Assembly: GCA_947311445.1 (NCBI GenBank)
Contig: CAMZKV010000007.1
Coordinates: forward strand, 1 to 57,668
DNA: 57,668 nt
Origin: an uncultured Chlorobiota bacterium
GTDB lineage: Bacteria; Bacteroidota; Bacteroidia; Bacteroidales; JAADGE01
Direction: 5' to 3'
Below, one piece after another: positions 35,486-44,868 of this stretch. The notes under the pieces are model-generated. The model was given only the letters and a program-made list of their open reading frames with translations. It was not told where the DNA came from and ran no database searches. Both the position numbers and the translations under genes were made by a program. Every line of letters begins with the position of its first letter. Within the stretch, counting starts at the first letter, position 1.

Positions 35486-35521
35486 TTATAGATAGTTTAA
35501 TATTTGTTTGAAATTGAATGC

Positions 35522-35552
35522 CAAAAGTAATTTTTTTCATTCATTAAACAAA
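35522..35552 (-). promoter_or_regulatory. Full-consensus promoter of sucD
   Basis: On the minus strand, TTTG (35549-35552), exactly 19 bases, then TACTTTTG (35522-35529). It lies 36 bases before the sucD start. Confidence 0.87.
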
Positions 35553-35595
35553 AAAAATAAAGATGTTTGATAGCAAGGTATTTTTATATGCAGAT

Positions 35596-35627
35596 TTATT
35601 AATAATATGTATTATTAATAATATGTA
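35596..35627 (+). repeat. Perfect 16-bp tandem duplication containing a palindrome
   Basis: TTATTAATAATATGTA occurs twice head to tail. Each copy holds the perfect palindrome TTATTAATAA. It lies in the 337-base region between the divergent sucD and lipid-kinase genes, upstream of both promoters. The rest of this region shows only the two promoters. Confidence 0.85.
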
Positions 35628-35774
35628 ACTTGTTAAACCATGAGAGTGTTACTAAACTTGTCAGTATTTAAATTGTAAGGAATTTGTTGAGTTTTACAAA
35701 AAAGCAAATATATAATTCTAAAATTGAACGATGCAATAATTTATAAGAACAACAATTTTAATTTACAAAAAAGA

Positions 35775-35782
35775 TATATTTG
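35775..35782 (+). promoter_or_regulatory. -7 promoter box of the lipid kinase gene
   Basis: TATATTTG followed by GCAAT, 40 bases before the gene start. No TTTG is found at -33. A tiny ORF (MEKNII) starts at about 35806 and ends in a TGA overlapping the kinase ATG. Confidence 0.5.
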
Positions 35783-35822
35783 CAATTATTTTTAAATACT
35801 ATTCTATGGAAAAAAACATAAT

Positions 35823-36707
35823 ATGACAAACCTAAAAGACATAATATTTATTATAAATCCAAATTCAGGGAAAAAGAAAATATCTTCTATCTTAAAACAA
35901 ATAAAAAATTTTGATAATGAATTGTCTTACTTCATAACTAAATCTGAAAAAGATTTTAAAAATTTTGTTTCAGAAAATAATAAAAAATATAAAGTATTTG
36001 TGATTGTTGGTGGTGATGGAACTGTAAATAGTGCAGTTGATATATTTTACAACTATCCCGAAAATAAGTTGGCAATAATTCCGGCAGGCTCAGGAAACGG
36101 ATTTGCAATAGAATTAGGCTTTAAAAAAAATATAAAATCACTTATTGATGATATTTTAAAAGATGAAACTGTTGAAATTGATGTTTTACAAGCAAATGGC
36201 GAGAAATTTATAAACTTATTCGGATTAGGATTTGACAGCTATGTTGCTCACGATTTTGCCAGAAGAAAGAAAAGAGGATTAAGAAATTATATTAGGTCAA
36301 TTACAAAATCAATATTTAAATATAAACCTATTGAGGCAGAATTAAAATTTGCAGACAAAACAATAAGCGGAAAATTTAATATGATAATTGTTGCAAACAC
36401 CAAACAATTTGGCAATAATGCATACATAGCTCCCTTTGCAAAACCAAACAATGGATTTTACGATTTAGTTTTAATAAAACCTTTTCCTGTTTTTATCTAC
36501 CCTTTTTTTCTTATTAGAATGATGACAGGGAAACTAAAAAGTTCTAAATATATTACATACCTGAAGTTAAAAAATGATTTAACAATAAAAACTTCTTTTA
36601 CAAAATATCATATTGACGGCGAACCGAGAGATTCAACAGATATTATAAATTTAAAGAAATTAGAAAATATAATAAAGTTCATTAAAACTACAAAGTGTAG
36701 AATTTAA
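35823..36707 (+). CDS. Diacylglycerol kinase catalytic-domain (YegS/DgkB-like) lipid kinase
   Basis: A 294-residue cytosolic or peripheral-membrane kinase. The DAGK catalytic domain has FIINPNSGKKK near the N-terminus, the nucleotide-binding VGGDGTVNSA near residue 63, IPAGSGNGFAIELG near 92, and the C-terminal YHIDGEP typical of the family. It phosphorylates diacylglycerol or a related lipid (possibly a sphingoid or ceramide in Bacteroidota). Monocistronic and divergent from sucD. The lipid substrate cannot be told from sequence. Confidence 0.9.
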   Translation: MTNLKDIIFIINPNSGKKKISSILKQIKNFDNELSYFITKSEKDFKNFVSENNKKYKVFVIVGGDGTVNSAVDIFYNYPENKLAIIPAGSGNGFAIELGFKKNIKSLIDDILKDETVEIDVLQANGEKFINLFGLGFDSYVAHDFARRKKRGLRNYIRSITKSIFKYKPIEAELKFADKTISGKFNMIIVANTKQFGNNAYIAPFAKPNNGFYDLVLIKPFPVFIYPFFLIRMMTGKLKSSKYITYLKLKNDLTIKTSFTKYHIDGEPRDSTDIINLKKLENIIKFIKTTKCRI

Positions 36708-36727
36708 TTTATAAGATTATTTTATTT

Positions 36728-36805
36728 ATGACGAAATGTCACAAATATGACAAACTAAATCCAAATCAATTGTAAACAATATTGTTTTAACTGAATATTC
36801 GTCAT
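36728..36805 (+). promoter_or_regulatory. Nested inverted repeats upstream of groL
   Basis: ATGACGAA (36728-36735) and TTCGTCAT (36798-36805) are perfect inverted repeats. Between them lies the perfect 14-bp palindrome AAACAATATTGTTT (36774-36787). No CIRCE element (TTAGCACTC-N9-GAGTGCTAA) is present. It could be an operator or a foldable leader; the function is unproven. Confidence 0.45.
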
Positions 36806-36875
36806 GTAAAAACGCTCAACTAATACCAAATACCCTTTGGCATAAAATATGTAAAATTCAAAACTGAAAATTTAA

Positions 36876-38546
<1,671 letters not shown>

Positions 38547-38568
38547 TACTGAAACTAAAATAAATAAG

Positions 38569-38603
38569 AAAACTTTTCATTAAAATAATGAGAAGTTTTT
38601 TTA
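38569..38603 (+). terminator. Rho-independent terminator of groL
   Basis: The 12-bp stem AAAACTTTTCAT/ATGAGAAGTTTT (one G-U) with loop TAAAATA is followed by T-rich sequence. Confidence 0.9.
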
Positions 38604-38613
38604 TTTTCGCAAA

Positions 38614-39198
38614 ATGATAAGATTTTTTGATGTTTTATTGTCAATTATTGGAATTGTTTTTTTATCCCCTTTTTTTTTAATTATTTCCTGCTTAATTATA
38701 TTAGATAGCCATGGAGGAATTGTTTATAAACAAAAAAGGGTAGGAAAGAATGGTGTTGAGTTTAATTTGTTGAAATTCAGATCAATGAAACAGAATTCTG
38801 ACAAAAAAGGTTTGTTAACTGTAGGAGAAAAAGATAACAGAATAACAAAAATTGGATATTATCTACGAAAGTATAAAATTGATGAAAGTTTGCAACTTTT
38901 TAATGTTTTTATTGGACAAATGAGTATGGTAGGTCCAAGACCCGAGGTTAAAAAGTTTGTAGATTTATATACAGAAGACCAAAAAAAAGTTCTTTCAATA
39001 AAACCTGGGATAACTGATTATGCTTCAATTGAATTTGTAAATGAAAATGAAATTTTAGACAAAGCAGACAATCCTGAAAAAATGTATGTTGAAGAGATAA
39101 TGAATAAAAAGATAGAATTGAATATGAAATTTATTAACAATTATCATCTTAAAAGTTACTTTAAAGTTATATTTTTAACTTTTCATAAAATTATTTAA
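38614..39198 (+). CDS. Polyprenyl-phosphate sugar-1-phosphate transferase (PglC/WcaJ-type)
   Basis: A 194-residue bacterial sugar transferase. It has a membrane-inserting N-terminal helix (FFDVLLSIIGIVFLSPFFLIISCLIIL), KQKRVGKNGVEFNLLKFRSM near residue 45, and the core YKIDESLQLFNVFIGQMSMVGPRPE near 90-112. It starts glycan assembly by moving a phospho-sugar from a UDP donor to undecaprenyl phosphate. The size fits a catalytic-core-only PglC-like enzyme. No other glycan-assembly genes adjoin; it sits between the groL terminator and the ECF sigma gene. Confidence 0.88.
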   Translation: MIRFFDVLLSIIGIVFLSPFFLIISCLIILDSHGGIVYKQKRVGKNGVEFNLLKFRSMKQNSDKKGLLTVGEKDNRITKIGYYLRKYKIDESLQLFNVFIGQMSMVGPRPEVKKFVDLYTEDQKKVLSIKPGITDYASIEFVNENEILDKADNPEKMYVEEIMNKKIELNMKFINNYHLKSYFKVIFLTFHKII

Positions 39199-39246
39199 TA
39201 ATAATTGCAACCCTTCTTTTGTGTTGCATCTTTAAACTACAACTCA

Positions 39247-39840
39247 ATGCCTGTCAGCAATAAGATAATAAGACAGTGTAAAAAAGGAGACGAAAAAGCT
39301 CAAGAATATATTTTTAATAAATATTCTTCTGTTCTTTTTGGTATATGTTTAAGATTTATGAAAAATAAAGTGAAAGCTGAAGACGTACTTCAAGATTCAT
39401 TTTTAACTATTTTTACTAAAATAAAACAGTATAAAGGAAAAGGTTCTTTTGAGGGCTGGATAAAAAGAATTACAATTAATACTGCATTGATGCAGTTAAG
39501 AACAGACAAAAAAGAAATTGTATCGGATGAAATAGAAAATGTAAAATCATTTTATGACAATGAAGAAGAAAAGAAATATTTAGACATTAAAAAACCAAAG
39601 TCAATTATTGAAAATGCAAACCTATCACAAGATGATATTTTAGAAGCAGTTTCAAATTTGCCAAGTGGATTTAAAACCGTTTTTAATTTATACGTAATTG
39701 ACGGATTTAAACATAAAGAAATTGCAAAAGAATTAAAAATAAGTATTGGGACTTCAAAATCCCAATTAATGAGAGCAAGAAAAAAACTAGAAAAAATACT
39801 ATATAAAATAGCAATAACAAAACTTAAAACAAAGAAATAG
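39247..39840 (+). CDS. ECF-family RNA polymerase sigma factor
   Basis: A 197-residue sigma-70 ECF factor. Region 2 spans about 10-80 (AEDVLQDSFLTIFTKIKQYKGKGSFEGWIKRI). Region 4 spans about 130-185 (LPSGFKTVFNLYVIDGFKHKEIAKELKISIGTSKSQL). I chose ATG 39247 (MPVSNKIIRQC); the track start at 39205 is a TTG within the preceding intergenic region. It heads a tight run of five genes with gaps of 5, 42, 27 and 32 bases: putative anti-sigma, envelope protein, T9SS cargo and OmpA-domain protein. Such a factor probably drives its own operon or other surface genes. Confidence 0.92.
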   Translation: MPVSNKIIRQCKKGDEKAQEYIFNKYSSVLFGICLRFMKNKVKAEDVLQDSFLTIFTKIKQYKGKGSFEGWIKRITINTALMQLRTDKKEIVSDEIENVKSFYDNEEEKKYLDIKKPKSIIENANLSQDDILEAVSNLPSGFKTVFNLYVIDGFKHKEIAKELKISIGTSKSQLMRARKKLEKILYKIAITKLKTKK

Positions 39841-39845
39841 ATTAA

Positions 39846-40328
39846 ATGAAAAAAGATATTGAATATATTGATAAACTGGTAGAAGATAAACTAAGTAATC
39901 TTAAAAAAACTCCCGAACTCCAATGGGCTGTTTTCAGCTCAAAGTTTTCAGGAAAACTACAGGCAAGCACTAGTTTGTTTTCTTCTGCCAATAATATTAT
40001 TACTGTTAAAAATGCAACAATAACAGTAATAAGTTTATCTGTTTTAGCAACCGGAATAATACTATATAGTAACTCAGAAACTGAAAAAGATATTTTAAAA
40101 TCTACCAATAAAATAGAAAAAGTAGAAACTAAAACAGATATTCAGAACAAAGAAATTAAAGACAAATTAATTCAGAATGAAAATGTTTCTAATAACAAAT
40201 TTTTGAAAGATAGTACAAGCTCTATTAAAGAATCTAAAAATAAAGATGTAATTGTTAAAATTAAAGTCCCTGTTCATAAAGAAGTTAAAATAAAAAAAGA
40301 AATTATTATAGATACTATTTCAGATTAA
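39846..40328 (+). CDS. Putative anti-sigma factor, single-pass membrane protein
   Basis: A 160-residue protein starting five bases after the ECF sigma stop. Residues 1-55 are charged and should be cytoplasmic (MKKDIEYIDKLVEDKLSNLKKTPELQWAVFSSKF). Residues ~57-76 form one transmembrane helix (ATITVISLSVLATGIILYS). The rest is Lys/Glu-rich and periplasmic. No zinc-binding HxxxCxxC motif is seen. Size, topology and position fit an anti-sigma factor of the Bacteroidota type, but sequence similarity alone does not prove it. Confidence 0.65.
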   Translation: MKKDIEYIDKLVEDKLSNLKKTPELQWAVFSSKFSGKLQASTSLFSSANNIITVKNATITVISLSVLATGIILYSNSETEKDILKSTNKIEKVETKTDIQNKEIKDKLIQNENVSNNKFLKDSTSSIKESKNKDVIVKIKVPVHKEVKIKKEIIIDTISD

Positions 40329-40370
40329 AACAGCGTTGCTATAAGAAATAATTACGAAAAAATTAAGAAG

Positions 40371-41525
40371 ATGTTATCTTTCTTAAAACAAAAAATAAAA
40401 AAGGAAAAAAATAACTGCCGATATATTGCTGTAAATGTATCGGTATTTTTGTTTTTGGTATTAGGTTTTATTTTTATTAGTAGTTTTAAACCCAAAGAAA
40501 CACAAAAGTTTTATAACAAACCGCCTAAAACAGAAGATACTATTTATGTTTATGATACAGTTTATTATTATGATACAACATTTGTTTATGATACTGTATT
40601 TTTATCAAAAAAAATAAAAGAATCCAAGAAAATCTTTATTAAAAAGTTGAAAATTGAAAAGTTGGCATTAAAAGACACTAAGTTTAATTTTTTATCTGTT
40701 AAAAATAAAAACTCTCTTCCAATAGGTAAATATATGTTTTCATTTAGCCTGTCTTTTTCTCCAATGTATTTTTCTCACAGCTTTAAATCTAATTATATTT
40801 ACAAAGAAATATCATTAAATAATAAAAAGTCTGTACAAGAAGATTTAAGTGGGTCTTTTGGTTTAGGCATAAATTTTCATAAACCAAGAATTACTTATAG
40901 CTCAGGATTATACTATACAAAATTCAGAGAAAATTTTAATTTTTTGGCAACAGACTATAGAACAGATACAGTTTTAGCATATAGATATTTTACAACAACT
41001 GAAATGAGAATTGATACAGTTCTTATTCAAGATATTGATGCTCTTCCAGAAATTGTTTACTATACATATTATGATACAAACTATGTTTCAAAAATAGACT
41101 CAAACCTTGTTCATAAAATAGATACAACTTTTTATAAATTTAATGATAAATCATTAAATACATATTCATATATTGAAATACCTATTGTTTTAAGCTATAA
41201 TTTTTATTATCCTAATTTTACTTTTTCACCTCAATTTGGAATTATTACAAGTTTTTTTGTAAATTCCAAAGGAAAAATTGTATCTTTGGCTAATCTTAAT
41301 CAAAGTGAATCTTTAGAAAAAGAATCAAGATTTGCTGATATAAATATGTCAATATACGGAGGTGTTAAATTTAACTATTTTTTATCTGCGAGATTTGATT
41401 TCTTTACATCAGCTTATTTCAGAAGAAATATCCATTCTATTTTTAAAGATTATCCAATAAATTCTCAATTTAATACTTTTGGATTAAACTTTGGAATAAG
41501 ATATAAATTATATTTTAATAATTAA
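40371..41525 (+). CDS. Envelope protein with Tyr-Asp-Thr repeats and beta-barrel-like C-terminus
   Basis: A 384-residue protein. Residues ~20-42 form one transmembrane helix (VNVSVFLFLVLGFIFISSF). Residues 60-80 consist of VYDT/YYDT repeats (IYVYDTVYYYDTTFVYDTV). The C-terminal ~270 residues alternate polar and aromatic residues with many Tyr/Phe ends, like a small outer-membrane beta-barrel (PorT/OmpW-like), closing with NTFGLNFGIRYKLYF. A protein with both an inner-membrane helix and a barrel is unusual. It is co-transcribed with the ECF sigma and putative anti-sigma genes. It may be the signal-sensing outer component; not recognised as a named family. Confidence 0.7.
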   Translation: MLSFLKQKIKKEKNNCRYIAVNVSVFLFLVLGFIFISSFKPKETQKFYNKPPKTEDTIYVYDTVYYYDTTFVYDTVFLSKKIKESKKIFIKKLKIEKLALKDTKFNFLSVKNKNSLPIGKYMFSFSLSFSPMYFSHSFKSNYIYKEISLNNKKSVQEDLSGSFGLGINFHKPRITYSSGLYYTKFRENFNFLATDYRTDTVLAYRYFTTTEMRIDTVLIQDIDALPEIVYYTYYDTNYVSKIDSNLVHKIDTTFYKFNDKSLNTYSYIEIPIVLSYNFYYPNFTFSPQFGIITSFFVNSKGKIVSLANLNQSESLEKESRFADINMSIYGGVKFNYFLSARFDFFTSAYFRRNIHSIFKDYPINSQFNTFGLNFGIRYKLYFNN

Positions 41526-41552
41526 GCTGTAAAATATTCAATATTTTAAAAT

Positions 41553-42539
41553 ATGCAAACTTTGTTCAAAATAATAGTACTAATAACTCTAATGTTTTCG
41601 GAAATATTAAGCTATGGACAAATGTATTCTAATATTGTTACTAATGAAATAAATGAGCGAAATAACGAAGATTATAATACTTTTTCAGGAAATATATTTT
41701 ATGGACAGAAGTTGTTGCAAAAAGGAAAAGTTTATTTAATAGCTAATTCAAAAATGTCATACTCTTCCGAAATTAGTTGTAGTGTGGAAGATGGAAACTA
41801 TATGTTCTCAGATTTAGAATTAGGGAAATACACATTATACGTAATACCGGAATTAGATTTCGATTTTTTATATTATCCAAAATATTTACCTACATATTTC
41901 GGCGGAGCCTATCTTTGGGAAGAAGCAAGTGAGAAAGTTTTCAATAAGAATATAGAAAATATAAATATAAGCCTATATTCTTATAACGAACCATTTTATG
42001 GGCATTGTTCAATTACTGGAAAATTATTTTACAACGAAGGATACAGTAGTAGTATAAACATTCCTGTCCCAATCCTTTTGCTTAACAAAGATAAAGTTCC
42101 AATGGATTTTAGACTAGCAAATGAAAATGACGGAACTTATAATTTTGAATATCTTCCGGAAGGAAAATATTACATTCATCCTGAAATTACAGGTGTGAAA
42201 ACTCATGAATATGAGGTTATTATTAAAGACAATTCTAATAGGCAAAAAATAAATTTCATAATTAGCAAAAAATCAATAAAACCAGTAGAAAACGAAGAGG
42301 TATTAAAGCCCATTGTTGATAATAACACTATAAAAATATTTTTTGATAAAAATCAAAGAACACCTTTAATCTGTGAACTTGTTGATATATCAGGAAAATC
42401 TATTTTAAAAAATGTTTATTTAACTAATAATATAATAATTAACGTGTCCGGGGTAGCAGCAGGAATCTATTTGTTAAGGGTAAGAACTTTTGACAATTCA
42501 ATTGTTAAAACAGCAAAAGTGTATCTGAAAAATAGTTAA
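41553..42539 (+). CDS. Secreted protein with T9SS type A sorting domain
   Basis: A 328-residue protein. Signal peptide at about 1-21 (IIVLITLMFSEILSYG), then two carboxypeptidase-regulatory-like beta modules (about 40-120, SGNIFYGQKLLQKGKVYLI; and about 135-235, SITGKLFYNEGYSS). The C-terminal ~75 residues (IKIFFDKNQRTPLICELVDISGKSILK ... VAAGIYLLRVRT) form a T9SS type A sorting domain. It is therefore exported and probably surface-anchored. Fourth gene of the ECF sigma operon. The function is otherwise unknown. Confidence 0.78.
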   Translation: MQTLFKIIVLITLMFSEILSYGQMYSNIVTNEINERNNEDYNTFSGNIFYGQKLLQKGKVYLIANSKMSYSSEISCSVEDGNYMFSDLELGKYTLYVIPELDFDFLYYPKYLPTYFGGAYLWEEASEKVFNKNIENINISLYSYNEPFYGHCSITGKLFYNEGYSSSINIPVPILLLNKDKVPMDFRLANENDGTYNFEYLPEGKYYIHPEITGVKTHEYEVIIKDNSNRQKINFIISKKSIKPVENEEVLKPIVDNNTIKIFFDKNQRTPLICELVDISGKSILKNVYLTNNIIINVSGVAAGIYLLRVRTFDNSIVKTAKVYLKNS

Positions 42540-42571
42540 ACATAATTATAACAAAACTGAAAAATAATCTT

Positions 42572-43744
42572 ATGAAACAAATATCTTTTATTTCGATATT
42601 ACTCTTTTTAGTACTTTCTATTTCAAGTACTTCTCAAACATATGTTGATATTTCAAATACTAGCACATGCGAACAAGCATATGATATAACAAGATTTACG
42701 ATTTTTGGACCTACAACTGCTCCAATTGAAATGAAATCCGAAAACAGTAATAGTTTTGATCTGGCTAAGCATCCCACATGGTATAAATTTACTGTTCAAA
42801 ATGATGGCATTTTACTTTTTGATATAGTTCCTCAAAACCCAAAAGATAATTATGATTTTATACTTTATAAAGGAAGTCCAAACTTTTGTGAAGATTATAA
42901 ATATAACAGAGTAACTCCGATAAGATCTAATTTTAGCCCTCAAGAAAATATTAAAGGAACCACAGGATTATCTTATAATGGCAATAATAAAGACTATGAA
43001 AAAGGAGTAATGACAAATGAAGGAGATGTTTTTTACTTAGCTCTGAATAATCTATACAAAGATGGCAAAGGGCATACTATTATATTTAAACAGCTTAAAA
43101 CCAGCAAGTTAAGTGGTAGGATTGTAAATGCTAAGAACGATAAGCCGGTTAAAGCAGAAATAAAATGGCGAAACCTAAGAAATAATAATGCATATGTAAC
43201 TTCTCAGACCGAAAAAAAAGGATATTATGAAATTGATATTCTTATAAATAACCAATCTAATACTTTTCCGAAGTATGAATTAAGTGCATATTCTGAAAAC
43301 TATTTTCCTGATTTTAAGCTTTTCTCAACTTCAGAAGCAAATAAGCTAGATAATAAACAGATACATTTTAAATTAGATAAAGTAAAAAAAGGTTATAATA
43401 ACGAAACTCTTGGTGTTATTTATTTCAAACCTAATGATGTAATAATAACTTCTGAATCAGAATATGTAAAAAAGAAACTATTGATGTTTATGAAGTTTAA
43501 TGATAAAGCAGAAATTATACTTCAAGGACATACAAACGGACTATTTCCAAGTACCGATGTTGATTTTGAACTATCAACTAACAGAGCAGAAGTTATACGG
43601 AAGTATTTAGTAGATAATAAAATTTCCACATCAAGAATTGGAATTGAGGGAATGGGAAGTAAGAATGAAATATACCCTATACCGGAAACAGAAGAAGAAG
43701 AAGGATTTAACAGAAGAGTTGAAATAAAAATAGTTAAGTTCTAA
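42572..43744 (+). CDS. OmpA-domain envelope protein with carboxypeptidase-regulatory-like module
   Basis: A 390-residue exported protein. Signal peptide at about 1-21. A jelly-roll/PPC-like domain lies at ~25-175 (HPTWYKFTVQNDGILLFDI), a carboxypeptidase D regulatory-like domain at ~180-265 (LSGRIVNAKNDKPVKAEIKW), and an OmpA C-terminal peptidoglycan-binding domain at ~280-390 (IILQGHTNGL; LSTNRAEVIRKYLV; NRRVEIKI). The regulatory-plus-OmpA layout recalls PorE, a T9SS-associated protein, but the propeller and TPR parts are missing. Last gene of the ECF operon, followed by a terminator. Confidence 0.82.
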   Translation: MKQISFISILLFLVLSISSTSQTYVDISNTSTCEQAYDITRFTIFGPTTAPIEMKSENSNSFDLAKHPTWYKFTVQNDGILLFDIVPQNPKDNYDFILYKGSPNFCEDYKYNRVTPIRSNFSPQENIKGTTGLSYNGNNKDYEKGVMTNEGDVFYLALNNLYKDGKGHTIIFKQLKTSKLSGRIVNAKNDKPVKAEIKWRNLRNNNAYVTSQTEKKGYYEIDILINNQSNTFPKYELSAYSENYFPDFKLFSTSEANKLDNKQIHFKLDKVKKGYNNETLGVIYFKPNDVIITSESEYVKKKLLMFMKFNDKAEIILQGHTNGLFPSTDVDFELSTNRAEVIRKYLVDNKISTSRIGIEGMGSKNEIYPIPETEEEEGFNRRVEIKIVKF

Positions 43745-43758
43745 CATATAAAATAGTA

Positions 43759-43788
43759 AAAAAAAGCGGGTTTACCCGCTTTTTTTGT
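43759..43788 (+). terminator. Rho-independent terminator of the ECF sigma operon
   Basis: The stem AAAAAAGCGGG/CCCGCTTTTTT around TTTA is followed by more T. Confidence 0.93.
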
Positions 43789-43797
43789 TTTAATTAA

Positions 43798-43805
43798 TAT
43801 TTTTG
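43798..43805 (+). promoter_or_regulatory. -7 box in front of the structured intergenic region
   Basis: TATTTTTG fits TAnnTTTG and lies just after the operon terminator. Transcription from here would cover the hairpins at 43819-44024. No TTTG stands at the ideal -33 position. Confidence 0.5.
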
Positions 43806-43814
43806 TATCCAAGG

Positions 43815-44030
43815 GCATGAATAAAAAGAGTTTTATTCCTGCATCTTAAAAAATACGAATTAATTTTATAATTTCAAATTTTTAACCTTTTTAAACGCAT
43901 GAAACACCCACGACAGAGATTTTGACACCCGAGTACATGGACTACTCTGCATACATATTACTTGCAGAAGAAAGCAAGTTTTCCTATGTGCAGAACAACA
44001 CAAATATTATAAATATAGGCGGGTAAGCAA
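43815..44030 (+). ncRNA. Candidate structured RNA or structured leader of the DUF3108 gene
   Basis: This region of more than 300 bases has no gene but holds clear secondary-structure potential. A first hairpin GAATAAAA-AGAG-TTTTATTC lies at 43819-43838. A long hairpin at 43946-43994 pairs TCTGCA, CATA and ACTTGC with GCAAGT, TATG and TGCAGA around loop AGAAGAAA. It is enclosed by ACCCG (43927-43931) and CGGGT (44020-44024). By hand count 43891-44030 is about 39% GC, well above other spacers here. No U-run follows, so it may be a leader read into the gene at 44068 or an independent RNA. It matches none of the common riboswitch cores I know. Confidence 0.5.
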
Positions 44031-44067
44031 CTTATTCAACATCAGTTAATTAAACAATTTTAGGCAC

Positions 44068-44847
44068 ATGAAAAAAATAATATTAATATCATTTCTGCTT
44101 TATACAATATCATCATTTTCTCAGAATGACTCTATACCGATAATAAACACAGCATTTAATTCAGGAGAATATTTAAAGTTTAAAGTGAAATACGGAATTA
44201 TTAGCGGAGGATATGCAGAAATGAAAATAGATTTAGAACAAGTAGGTTATGATTGGTATTTTCATGTAAAAGCACTTGCAAAAACATCCGGATTAGTTGG
44301 TAGTGTTGCTAATGTTAGAGACAGATACGAAAGCTATATTGATATATCAACAGGTATGCCATTACAAGCAATTAGAGATATTAATGAAAATTCATATAAA
44401 AGATATAACGAAATAATTTTTGATAGAGATAACAACAAAGTAATAAGCCTAAAATCCGGCGAACATAAAGTACCTGCTGGCACATTAGATATTCTTTCTG
44501 CTTTTTACTATGCAAGAAGGAGTATTTTTAAAAAAGAATTTAAAAAGAATGATATAATAAATCTTACTACTTTCTTTGATGAAAAGCTTTATACAATTAA
44601 AGTAAAATACAAAGAAACTGAAAAAGTCAGAACAAAGTTCGGAAAAATTAGATGTATGAGGTTCGTTCCTGTTTTAGATCAAGAAAGTCCTTTTAAAAAA
44701 GAAAAAGATATGCAAGTTTGGTTTTCTGATGATGGGAATTTTATTCCTGTTAAAATTCGTGTAAAAATTGGTTTCAGTACAATAAAATGTGATTTAAATA
44801 AATACAAAAATCTTAAAAACACATTAGGAAAACCTTTTAATCGTTAG
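44068..44847 (+). CDS. DUF3108 domain-containing exported protein
   Basis: A 259-residue protein with signal peptide (residues 1-19, ending SSFSQ) and a DUF3108 domain from about 25 to the end: FNSGEYLKFKVKYGIISGGYAEMKID, then VRDRYESYIDISTGMPLQAIRDI and LDILSAFYYARRS. It is predicted periplasmic or outer-membrane-associated, mostly beta. The function of the family is not established. It follows the candidate structured RNA by about 40 bases and is convergent with the polysaccharide deacetylase gene. Confidence 0.88.
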   Translation: MKKIILISFLLYTISSFSQNDSIPIINTAFNSGEYLKFKVKYGIISGGYAEMKIDLEQVGYDWYFHVKALAKTSGLVGSVANVRDRYESYIDISTGMPLQAIRDINENSYKRYNEIIFDRDNNKVISLKSGEHKVPAGTLDILSAFYYARRSIFKKEFKKNDIINLTTFFDEKLYTIKVKYKETEKVRTKFGKIRCMRFVPVLDQESPFKKEKDMQVWFSDDGNFIPVKIRVKIGFSTIKCDLNKYKNLKNTLGKPFNR

Positions 44848-44868
44848 AAAATAAATTAGAATAAGCTG

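Noticed and set aside
40545-40600. TATGATAC repeats considered as a CRISPR-like or regulatory repeat
   Set aside because: They are in frame and explained by the VYDT/YYDT amino-acid repeats of the 384-aa protein; there are no spacers.
43816-43848. Ten-codon ORF (MNKKSFIPAS) in the structured spacer
   Set aside because: Very short, coincides with a perfect hairpin, and has no supporting context; RNA structure is the better explanation.
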